Below, in pieces: positions 21,897-27,282 of a stretch of DNA of 27,282 bases (its first letter is position 1; every line of letters begins with the position of its first letter). Position numbers and translations under genes: made by a program. Source of the stretch: Enterenecus faecium (GTDB lineage: Bacteria > Bacillota > Clostridia > Oscillospirales > Oscillospiraceae); the NCBI GenBank assembly GCA_018713215.1, contig DVFO01000018.1, positions 1-27,282 on the forward strand. Reading direction: 5' to 3'. The notes beneath the pieces are model-generated. The model saw only the letters and a program-made list of their open reading frames with translations. It searched no databases and was not told the DNA's origin.

Positions 21897-22472
21897 TTAA
21901 CCCAGCTCGTCCAGGGTCAGGCCGAAGGCCTCCCCCATGTGCTCCAAAAACCAGGTCACTTCGTCCATATTCATATCCTTCAGGGCGTGGAGGGTCTCCT
22001 CCTCCGCCTGCACAAACTCCCGGTTCCCCGCTTTCCGCTCTTCCAGGCACTTCAGCCACGCCGCCAGCTTGTCGGCGGCCTTGATGTAGCATCGCACCTT
22101 TGGGTCCTCCACCCGCAGCAGAGGTGCATAGGCCTCTGTCAACTCGGGGGGCAGCATCCCCAGCAGCTTGTCCTGGGCCACCGCCTCCACCTGGTCATAG
22201 GCGGACTTGATGGCGGGATTGAAATACTTGATGGGGGTGGGAAGATCGCCGGTGATGATCTCCGGGGCGTCGTGGAACAGCGCCGCCGTGGCCACCCGGT
22301 CCGGGTTGACGTCCTTGTGAAAGATCTCCTGCCCCACCACTGCCAGGGCGTGGGCCAGCACGGCTACTTCATAGGAGTGCTCCTCCACATTTTCCGTGCG
22401 GGTGTTGCGCATGAGCGCCCAGCGGGCAATGTAACGCATCCGGAAGATATAGGCAAAAAAGCTGGACGACAT
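21897..22472 (-). CDS. yfbR: 5'-deoxynucleotidase, YfbR-type HD phosphohydrolase
   Basis: 191 residues, close to E. coli YfbR (199) along its length. Shared segments include RWALMRNTRTENVEEHS, ALFHDAPEIITGDLPTPIKYFN and AADKLAAWLKCLEE. The metal ligands His32, His67, Asp68 and Asp134 are all present. YfbR dephosphorylates 2'-deoxynucleoside 5'-monophosphates, here probably in nucleotide salvage or pool control. AGAAGGTGG precedes the ATG. It is the first gene after the promoter at 22616-22644 and leads the ACT and UPF0210 genes, though a functional link to them is not obvious. Confidence 0.94.
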   Translation of the reverse strand: MSSSFFAYIFRMRYIARWALMRNTRTENVEEHSYEVAVLAHALAVVGQEIFHKDVNPDRVATAALFHDAPEIITGDLPTPIKYFNPAIKSAYDQVEAVAQDKLLGMLPPELTEAYAPLLRVEDPKVRCYIKAADKLAAWLKCLEERKAGNREFVQAEEETLHALKDMNMDEVTWFLEHMGEAFGLTLDELG

Positions 22473-22503
22473 CCTTCCACCTTCTTTTCACAAAGTGGGG
22501 AAA

Positions 22504-22536
22504 GTATTCCATGACGGCGTTGCCGTCATGGAATAC
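22504..22536 (-). promoter_or_regulatory. 15-bp perfect hairpin in the yfbR leader
   Basis: GTATTCCATGACGGC and its complement flank a 3-nt loop. On the minus strand CTTTCCCC follows, then the yfbR ribosome site about 20 nt later. It could be an attenuator with a weak U-tract, an mRNA-stability hairpin, or a repeat. A GCCCC-GCAA-GGGGC tetraloop hairpin (22555-22568) lies just upstream. Confidence 0.55.
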
Positions 22537-22592
22537 CGCCATGTTTGTTCGGTTGCCCCGCAAGGGGCGAGAAAAACGGCAATCGAACCCTG

Positions 22593-22623
22593 GGTATGAT
22601 AGCCGTTTTTCGGCTATCATACC
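22593..22623. promoter_or_regulatory. 13-bp inverted repeat over the yfbR -10 box
   Basis: GGTATGATAGCCG-TTTTT-CGGCTATCATACC. The right arm contains the -10 (TATGAT, minus strand) and the left arm lies downstream of the start site, so protein binding would block the promoter. It is a candidate operator; alternatively the transcript's 5' end could fold on itself. Confidence 0.5.
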
Positions 22624-22644
22624 ACATTTTTGGTGAAATGTAAA
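22616..22644 (-). promoter_or_regulatory. Promoter of yfbR-ACT-UPF0210
   Basis: Minus strand: -35 TTTACA (22644-22639), 17 nt, -10 TATGAT (22621-22616) with TG one base upstream. The leader is about 135 nt. Confidence 0.72.
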
Positions 22645-22646
22645 CC

Positions 22647-22675
22647 TATACAAAACCCTAGGGAAATGGTATCAT
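22647..22675 (+). promoter_or_regulatory. Promoter of mtaB
   Basis: A weak -35 TATACA (22647-22652), 17 nt, and -10 TATCAT (22670-22675) with TG one base upstream. It lies back to back with the yfbR promoter. Confidence 0.5.
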
Positions 22676-22705
22676 TAAGAAAAACGCTGCATTCAGGAGG
22701 CCCCT

Positions 22706-23995
22706 ATGGACATTGCCATCTACACCTTGGGCTGCAAGGTCAACCAATATGAGACCCAGGCCATGGAGCGAGAGCTGCTCCGCCGCGGCCACACCCTGGT
22801 CCCCTTTGAGGACCTGGCCGACGCCTACATCATCAACACCTGCACCGTCACCGCCGTCAGTGACAAGAAGTGCCGCAACGTCATCCGCCGAGCCAAAAAG
22901 ATGAACCCCCAGGCGGTGGTGGCGGTGTGCGGCTGCTACGCCCAGACCGAGCCGGAGGCGGTGGCCGCCCTGGGGGTGGACCTGGTGTCCGGCACCGCCG
23001 AACGCATGGAGTTTTTGGACCTGCTGGAGGGGCAGCTTGAGCACCACACCGCCCCCATCGTCCAGGTGGACGAGTCCCTGCGCCGCCGGGACTTTGAGCG
23101 GCTCACCGCCGGGGGCCAGCTGGGCCGCACCCGGGCCATGCTCAAGGTGGAGGACGGGTGCACCAACTTCTGCACCTACTGCATCATCCCCTACGCCCGG
23201 GGCCCCGTGCGTTCTCTTCCCCTTTCCGAGGCGGTGGACCAGGCCAAGGAGTTGGAGGCCCAGGGGTACCGGGAGATCGTGCTCACCGGCATCGAGATCT
23301 CCTCCTGGGGCCGGGATTTGAAGGAGGGCCAGACTCTCATCGACCTGGTGGAGGCCCTGTGCCACGCCGTGCCGGGGCTGCGGGTGCGTCTGGGCTCTCT
23401 GGAGCCCCGCACCATCACCCAGGACTTCTGCCAGCGGGCGGTGGCGCTGCCCAACCTGTGCCCCCACTTCCACCTGTCCATGCAGTCCGGGTGCGACGAG
23501 ACCTTGAAGCGGATGAACCGCAAGTACGACACCGCCCGTTATCTCCAGTCGGTGCAGTGGCTCAACCAGTATTTTGACCGCCCCGCCATCACCACCGACC
23601 TCATTGTGGGCTTCCCCCAAGAGACGGAGGAGGAGTTCGCCCAGACCCTGGACTTCATCCGCCGCTGCGCCTTCTCCTCCATGCACATTTTCCCCTACTC
23701 CCGCCGCTCCGGCACCCCCGCCGCCACCATGGCAGGGCAGATTCCCCACGCCGTCCAGGAACAGCGGGCCCAGGCCGCCCAGGCGGTGGCCCGGGAGATG
23801 GAGGAGGCCTATTTGCAGGCCCTGGTGGGCTCCACCCTCCCCGTCCTCTTTGAGGAGGAGAAGGAGGGGCTGTGGCAGGGTCACGCCCCCAACTATGTGG
23901 CCGTGCGGGCTGCGGGAGAACACCTCCACAACCAGCTGCGGCAAGTGACCATCACCGGAGTGGGGGACGGCATTCTGCTGGGCACGATTCAATGA
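22706..23995 (+). CDS. mtaB: tRNA t6A37 methylthiotransferase MtaB
   Basis: 429 residues. It converts t6A37 to ms2t6A37 in tRNAs reading ANN codons, using two Fe-S clusters. The UPF0004 domain has Cys10 (YTLGCKVNQYE), Cys46 (INTCTV) and Cys77 (CGCYAQ). The radical-SAM domain has CTNFCTYC (Cys152, 156, 159), then RGPVRSLPL and VLTGIEISSWG. LGSLEPRTITQDF and HFHLSMQSGCDETLKRMNRKY are typical of MtaB rather than MiaB (which has LQSGS). The C-terminal TRAM-like region (about 370-429) is present. CAGGAGG lies 6 nt before the ATG. It diverges from yfbR and precedes the DUF1273 gene after 62 nt. Confidence 0.95.
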   Translation: MDIAIYTLGCKVNQYETQAMERELLRRGHTLVPFEDLADAYIINTCTVTAVSDKKCRNVIRRAKKMNPQAVVAVCGCYAQTEPEAVAALGVDLVSGTAERMEFLDLLEGQLEHHTAPIVQVDESLRRRDFERLTAGGQLGRTRAMLKVEDGCTNFCTYCIIPYARGPVRSLPLSEAVDQAKELEAQGYREIVLTGIEISSWGRDLKEGQTLIDLVEALCHAVPGLRVRLGSLEPRTITQDFCQRAVALPNLCPHFHLSMQSGCDETLKRMNRKYDTARYLQSVQWLNQYFDRPAITTDLIVGFPQETEEEFAQTLDFIRRCAFSSMHIFPYSRRSGTPAATMAGQIPHAVQEQRAQAAQAVAREMEEAYLQALVGSTLPVLFEEEKEGLWQGHAPNYVAVRAAGEHLHNQLRQVTITGVGDGILLGTIQ

Positions 23996-24057
23996 ACCAC
24001 CTTAAAGCCAGCAATCTATTATAATGGTATCATGCCATGCGGTTAGGAGGAGCTACC

Positions 24058-24591
24058 ATGGGTGACCATCACACCTGCTGTTTCACCGGGCACCGCCCGG
24101 AAAAGCTGCCCTGGGGGGACCAGGAGAGCCACCCCCACTGTGTGGCCCTGAAAGAGAGCATGGCCGCCCAGCTGGAGGAGATGTATCAAAAGGGATATCG
24201 CCATTTTCTCTGCGGCATGGCCCGGGGGGCGGATTTCTACTTTGCCGAAGCCGTACTGGCCCTGCGGCAGGCCCACCCGGATGTGACCCTGGAGGCCGCC
24301 CTGCCCTGTGCCGGCCAGGCCAAGAAGTGGAGTTCTGATGACCGCTACCGCTGGACCCAGCTGGTGCGCCAGTGCGACTCCCACACCCTGCTCCAGGAGC
24401 ACTACGACCGCCACTGTATGCTCCGCCGGGACCGATACATGGTGGACCAGTCCTCCGCCATTCTGGCGGTGTTCAACGGCACCCGTGGGGGCACTCAGTA
24501 CACCTTAAACTATGCCATGGACCACCGACTGGACATCTATCTCTTTGACCTCAACCACCCCCACCTGTCTCCCACCCATCTGGTGCCCTGA
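24058..24591 (+). CDS. DUF1273 / SLOG-family protein (YpsA-like)
   Basis: 177 residues. CCFTGHRPEKLPWG is the hallmark opening of the DUF1273/YpsA branch of the SLOG superfamily (Rossmann-like nucleotide-binding fold). Next come FLCGMARGADFYFAEAVLAL and LEAALPCAGQAKKWSSDDRYR, then an ILAVFNGTRGGTQYTLNYA nucleotide-loop region. YpsA affects cell division in B. subtilis; other SLOG proteins sense nucleotide-derived signals, some in phage defence. No defence partner is visible here, so a housekeeping role is the safer reading. TTAGGAGGAGCTACC precedes the ATG; the frame extends 7 codons upstream across that site. Confidence 0.9.
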   Translation: MGDHHTCCFTGHRPEKLPWGDQESHPHCVALKESMAAQLEEMYQKGYRHFLCGMARGADFYFAEAVLALRQAHPDVTLEAALPCAGQAKKWSSDDRYRWTQLVRQCDSHTLLQEHYDRHCMLRRDRYMVDQSSAILAVFNGTRGGTQYTLNYAMDHRLDIYLFDLNHPHLSPTHLVP

Positions 24592-24607
24592 TTTTTCCGG
24601 TTCCCCG

Positions 24608-24636
24608 TTGACTTTCTCCCAGTTGTATGGTACAGT
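24608..24636 (+). promoter_or_regulatory. Promoter of the MATE leader RNA
   Basis: -35 TTGACT (24608-24613), 17 nt, -10 TACAGT (24631-24636) with TG one base upstream. Transcription should start near 24643. Confidence 0.68.
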
Positions 24637-24642
24637 GTGCTG

Positions 24643-24706
24643 GTACGGGAGCCGTACTTCGTTTGATACATTATCGCCAACAAGTGTATGCTTGTTGGCG
24701 TTTTTT
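24643..24706 (+). ncRNA. Short terminated leader RNA before the MATE gene
   Basis: A transcript from the promoter at 24608-24636 would hold a small perfect hairpin GTACGG-GAG-CCGTAC (24643-24657), a 17-nt AT-rich linker, then a strong terminator at 24675-24706, 35 nt before the MATE start. This fits an attenuator (readthrough gives efflux-pump mRNA) or a stand-alone small RNA. I could not match it to a known riboswitch class, and it has no convincing upstream peptide. Confidence 0.5.
24675..24706 (+). terminator. Intrinsic terminator upstream of the MATE gene
   Basis: CGCCAACAAG pairs perfectly with CTTGTTGGCG (10 bp, loop TGTATG), then TTTTTT. It lies between a good promoter and the MATE ribosome site. 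Confidence 0.88.
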
Positions 24707-24740
24707 CTTGCTCCCAAAACTTGTGCCGGAGGTCATATCC

Positions 24741-26120
24741 ATGGAAACCCCATCTTCTCAATCGTCCTTCCTGTCGGGGCCCATCCTGTCCCCCCTCATC
24801 CGCTTTGCCCTGCCCCTGATGCTCTCCCTGCTGCTCCAGGCCTTTTACGGGGGCGTGGACCTGGCGGTGGTGGGCAAATTCTCCCCCACCGCCTCGGTGT
24901 CCGCCGTGGCCACGGGCAGCCAGGTGATGCAGTCCATCACCTCCATTATTACAGGTCTGACCATGGGTGTCACCGTGCTGGTGGGCAAGGCCATGGGCTC
25001 CAGAGAACCCCAGCGGGCGGGCCAGGTGGTGTGCAGCCAGATTCGGCTGTTTACCCTGGTGGCGGCTGTTCTCACCGGGGCCACGCTGCTCCTGGCCCCC
25101 CAGGCCGCCCAGCTGATGAATGTGCCCGAGGCCGCCATGAGTGAGGCGGTGGCCTATATCCGCATCTGCTCGGCGGGCATTGTGTTCATCACCGCCTACA
25201 ACGGCATCAGCGGAATTTTCCGGGGCGTGGGCAACTCCCGCTCTCCCTTCCTCTTCGTCCTCATCGCCTGCCTGGTGAATGTGGTGCTGGATGTGCTCTT
25301 TGTGGGGGTGTTCCGCCTCAACGCCGCCGGGGCCGCTCTGGCCACCATCATCGCCCAGGCCACCAGCGTGGCCTTCTCCCTGGCCTACATCCGCCGCAAC
25401 CCCCTCCCCTTCACCATCCCCGCCCCCTGGCGCAGAGGGGGCCGGGCCGCTGGGGAGATTTTAAAGGTGGGCTCCCCCATCGCCCTCCAGGACTTTCTCA
25501 CCAACCTGTCCTTCCTCATCATCACCAGTATTGTCAACGCCCTGGGGGTCATCGCCTCCGCCGGGGTGGGCATCGCGGAAAAGCTGTTCATCTTCCTGGC
25601 CCTGGTGCCCATGTCCTTCATGTCCGCCCTGTCCACCTTTGTGGCCCAGAACATGGGGGCGAGCAACCCCAAGCGGGCCAACCGGGCCCTGTTTCTGGCC
25701 GCCCGCATCTCCCTGTGCGTGGGCGCGGTGATGTTCCTGCTCACCTTCTTCTGCGGCCGCATTCTGGCCTCCGCCTTTGACAACGACCCGGCGGTGCTGG
25801 ACGCCGCCGCTGGCTACCTGCGGGGCAGCTCTCTGGAGTACCTGATGGTGTCGGTGGTGTTCTGCTTTTTGGGCTACTTCAATGGCCGGGAGCGCACCAG
25901 CTTTGTCATGGCTCAGGGCCTGGCCGCCGCCTTTTTGGTGCGCATCCCCCTGTCTTACTTCCTCAGCCGCCTGCCGGATACCTCCATGTTCCTCATCGGT
26001 CTGGCCGTCCCCGCCTCGGCCCTGGTCAATCTCACCCTGTGCCTGGGGTACTTTTTGGTGCTCCGGCGCCGGGATGCAACATCATTGAAAAAAGCGCTTG
26101 ACAATCCCATATCCACTTGA
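24741..26120 (+). CDS. MATE-family efflux transporter
   Basis: 459 residues, about 12 spans in two homologous halves, as in MATE exporters (drug or metabolite efflux driven by Na+ or H+). LIRFALPLMLSLLLQAFYGGVDLAVVGKF and GLTMGVTVLVGKAMG begin the first half. The second half opens near ILKVGSPIALQDFLTNLSFL, with FIFLALVPMSFMSALSTFVAQNMGASNPKRA. The first-half GNSRSPFLF segment is typical of Firmicute MATE proteins. CCGGAGGTCATATCC precedes the ATG; the frame is open upstream to 24627 but without a ribosome site. Its last codons contain the -35 box and spacer of the infC promoter. The leader attenuator suggests induced expression, but the ligand is unknown. Confidence 0.93.
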   Translation: METPSSQSSFLSGPILSPLIRFALPLMLSLLLQAFYGGVDLAVVGKFSPTASVSAVATGSQVMQSITSIITGLTMGVTVLVGKAMGSREPQRAGQVVCSQIRLFTLVAAVLTGATLLLAPQAAQLMNVPEAAMSEAVAYIRICSAGIVFITAYNGISGIFRGVGNSRSPFLFVLIACLVNVVLDVLFVGVFRLNAAGAALATIIAQATSVAFSLAYIRRNPLPFTIPAPWRRGGRAAGEILKVGSPIALQDFLTNLSFLIITSIVNALGVIASAGVGIAEKLFIFLALVPMSFMSALSTFVAQNMGASNPKRANRALFLAARISLCVGAVMFLLTFFCGRILASAFDNDPAVLDAAAGYLRGSSLEYLMVSVVFCFLGYFNGRERTSFVMAQGLAAAFLVRIPLSYFLSRLPDTSMFLIGLAVPASALVNLTLCLGYFLVLRRRDATSLKKALDNPIST

Positions 26121-26126
26121 TATAAT
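26098..26126 (+). promoter_or_regulatory. Consensus promoter of infC-rpmI-rplT
   Basis: TTGACA (26098-26103), 17 nt, TATAAT (26121-26126), with TG one base upstream: a perfect sigma-A match. The -35 and spacer are MATE codons and the MATE stop is the TGA just before the -10. Confidence 0.92.
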
Positions 26127-26132
26127 ACCAGA

Positions 26133-26280
26133 GCAAAACAAAGCAGGTATGGCACCGCCGTCCTCACCTCCAGCGCAAGGCAAAGAGGTTTACATGGTAA
26201 AAAACACGCAATCGAATTCGGTTGTCGTTTTTTGTTGTGGATGTGGGTGCTTGTTCTGCACTCACATTTTTTGTTTCTCA
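26133..26280 (+). promoter_or_regulatory. infC operon leader with two terminator-like hairpins
   Basis: About 150 nt of untranslated leader. Hairpin 1 (26199-26233) pairs AAAAAAC and CAATCG with CGGTTG and GTTTTTT, with an internal loop. Hairpin 2 (26243-26272) pairs GTGGGTGC with GCACTCAC (one G-T, loop TTGTTCT), then ATTTTTT. Both look like attenuators just before the infC ribosome site. In Firmicutes this operon is known to be controlled by an L20-binding leader (Rfam L20_leader); I cannot confirm the L20 pseudoknot by eye. Confidence 0.7.
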
Positions 26281-26294
26281 GGAGGTGCTTTGCC

Positions 26295-26822
26295 ATAGCT
26301 AACCCAACTCATCAGATCAACGAGGAGATTCGTGACCGTGAGGTTCGCCTGATTGGCGCCGACGGCAGCCAGCTGGGAGTCATGTCTGCGGCTCAGGCCC
26401 AGCGTCACGCCGACGAGGCCGGTTTGGACCTGGTAAAAATCTCTCCCAACGCCGTCCCCCCTGTGTGCAAGCTCATGGACTATGGCAAGTTCAAGTTCGA
26501 GCAGGCCAAGCGGGAGAAAGAGGCCAAGAAGAACCAGCACGTCGTTGAGATCAAGGAAGTGCGCATGTCCCCCGGCATCGACATCGGCGACTTCAACACC
26601 AAGCTGCGCAATGCCCAGAAGTTCCTGGCTGACGGCAACCGGGTGAAGGTAACCGTGCGATTCCGTGGCCGTGAGATGGCTCACACCGAGATCGGCCGCA
26701 ACCTGCTCATGGACTTTGCCCAGCAGTGCGCCGAGCTGGCCAACCTGGACAAGGAGCCTAAGCTGGAGGGCCGCCACATGAGCATTTTCCTCTCCGCCAA
26801 AAGCAGCAAGACCAACAAGTAA
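26295..26822 (+). CDS. infC: Translation initiation factor IF-3, ATA start
   Basis: 175 residues. IF-3 keeps the ribosomal subunits apart and checks start codons. NEEIRDREVRLIGADGSQLGVM opens the N-domain and VKISPNAVPPVCKLMDYGKFKFEQAKRE closes it. The C-domain has EIKEVRMSPGIDIGDFNTKL and VRFRGREMAHTEIG. The family start lies just before NPTHQINEEIRD. AGGAGG sits 9 nt before ATA at 26295, and no in-frame ATG, GTG or TTG occurs between that site and the protein, so ATA is the likely start. An earlier in-frame ATG at 26241 has no ribosome site and lies in the leader hairpin. E. coli and B. subtilis infC use AUU, which lets IF-3 limit its own synthesis; AUA should act the same way. Confidence 0.94.
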   Translation: MANPTHQINEEIRDREVRLIGADGSQLGVMSAAQAQRHADEAGLDLVKISPNAVPPVCKLMDYGKFKFEQAKREKEAKKNQHVVEIKEVRMSPGIDIGDFNTKLRNAQKFLADGNRVKVTVRFRGREMAHTEIGRNLLMDFAQQCAELANLDKEPKLEGRHMSIFLSAKSSKTNK

Positions 26823-26875
26823 TATCCTCCGGGCACACGCTGCCCACCATTCAAAGAGTAAAGGAGATAACCACC

Positions 26876-27079
26876 ATGCCTAAGATCAAGACCCACAGCG
26901 GCGCTAAGAAGCGCTTTTCGCTGACCAAGAGCGGCCGTGTGAAGCGTGCCTGCACCAAGCGCCGTCACCTGCTCAACGGCCACGGCAAGACCACCAAGCT
27001 CAAGAGAGGCCTCCGCAAGGGTGCCTACGCTGACGTGACCAACCAGGCCACCGTCAAGCGCTTGATCCCCTACAAATAA
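26876..27079 (+). CDS. rpmI: 50S ribosomal protein L35
   Basis: 67 residues, full length. It opens MPKIKTHSGAKKRF, followed by the conserved RRHLLNGHGKTTKLKRGLRK core. It is highly basic. AAAGGAGATAACCACC precedes the ATG. It lies 53 nt after infC and 39 nt before rplT, the standard infC-rpmI-rplT order. Confidence 0.97.
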   Translation: MPKIKTHSGAKKRFSLTKSGRVKRACTKRRHLLNGHGKTTKLKRGLRKGAYADVTNQATVKRLIPYK

Positions 27080-27118
27080 GATAACCTGATACACTCACAT
27101 ATAGGAGGCTGAACGACA

Positions 27119-27282
27119 ATGGCAAGAGTTAAGGGCGCAATGATGACCCGTAAGAGAAGAAATAAGATCCTGAAGCTGGCCAAGGGCTACTGGGGTGCCA
27201 AGAGCAAGCACTTCAAGATGGCCAACGAGCAGGTGATGAAGTCCCTGCAGTACGCCTACACCGGCCGCAAGCTGAAGAAGCG
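27119..27282 (+). CDS. rplT: 50S ribosomal protein L20, 3' end outside window
   Basis: The first 54 codons are seen: MARVKGAMMTRKRRNKILKL, then AKGYWGAKSKHFKMANEQVM and SLQYAYTGRKLKK, the conserved N-terminal half of L20. It is an assembly protein for the 50S subunit and, in Firmicutes, the known repressor of this operon through the leader. AGGAGGCTGAACGACA precedes the ATG. It runs off the window edge. Confidence 0.96.
   Translation, partial: MARVKGAMMTRKRRNKILKLAKGYWGAKSKHFKMANEQVMKSLQYAYTGRKLKK

Noticed and set aside
22658..23992. A 444-codon minus-strand frame opposite mtaB
   Set aside because: MtaB has all family motifs on the plus strand; the antisense frame has none.
24001..24025. 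TATAAT at 24020 as a promoter for the DUF1273 gene
   Set aside because: There is no acceptable -35 at 16-18 nt spacing; kept only as a possible weak promoter.
24627..24740. An upstream in-frame start for the MATE protein, or a leader peptide
   Set aside because: The ATG lies inside the promoter spacer without a ribosome site; the frame is open only by chance.
26241..26294. ATG at 26241 as the infC start
   Set aside because: It has no ribosome site, lies in a leader hairpin, and adds residues not found in IF-3.

Overview
The window looks like a piece of chromosome from a GC-rich, spore-forming gut Firmicute of the Oscillospiraceae type (Flavonifractor / Lawsonibacter / Pseudoflavonifractor-like). 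The reasons are strong G/C third-position bias, AGGAGG ribosome-binding sites, and a Firmicute gene set: PcrA, RNase M5, a VanW/YoaR-type wall protein, an UPF0237-UPF0210 pair, MtaB, and infC-rpmI-rplT. The genus is inference.

Layout. (1) 1-714: a tRNA array Gly(TCC, cut by the window edge)-Arg(TCT)-His(GTG)-Gln(TTG)-Lys(TTT), closed by a strong terminator. (2) 715-3282: an AT-richer accessory patch. It holds a folded non-coding element, a GNAT acetyltransferase, and a minus-strand operon of a C39-like cysteine-peptidase homologue plus two small membrane proteins. (3) 3283-3743: a Cys-rich small protein behind a sigma-K-like promoter, which suggests a spore-coat role. (4) 3745-7810, minus: comEC-holA-rnmV, with rnmV interrupted by an in-frame TAG near its 3' end. 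(5) 7823-10996, plus: pcrA and a HAD phosphatase. (6) 10997-11585: a non-coding, hairpin-rich block that resembles an interspersed repeat. (7) 11586-13311: a minus-strand HAD hydrolase diverging from a split lysO exporter (two overlapping ORFs). (8) 13311-15530, minus: an XpaC-family membrane protein and an alpha/beta hydrolase. (9) 15581-18114, plus: VanW/YoaR-like wall protein and a DUF2461 protein. (10) 18118-22644, minus: yfbR nucleotidase, ACT-domain UPF0237, UPF0210 (PFL family) and an FUSC-like membrane protein. (11) 22647-26120, plus: mtaB, a DUF1273/SLOG protein and a MATE exporter with its own attenuated leader. (12) 26098-27282, plus: infC-rpmI-rplT, led by a consensus promoter buried in the MATE 3' end, two terminator-like hairpins and a non-canonical ATA start for infC; rplT runs off the end.

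Most of the window is ordinary housekeeping. I found no complete new multi-gene system. The best leads are: the amber codon inside RNase M5; the infC ATA start and double-hairpin leader; the roughly 65-nt terminated leader before the MATE gene; the Cys-rich protein with a sigma-K-like promoter; the low-GC C39-like/membrane-protein operon; and the duplicated tRNA-Arg 3' end, which may be an integration scar. Promoters were called by eye from -35/-10 spacing. No database search or folding program was used.
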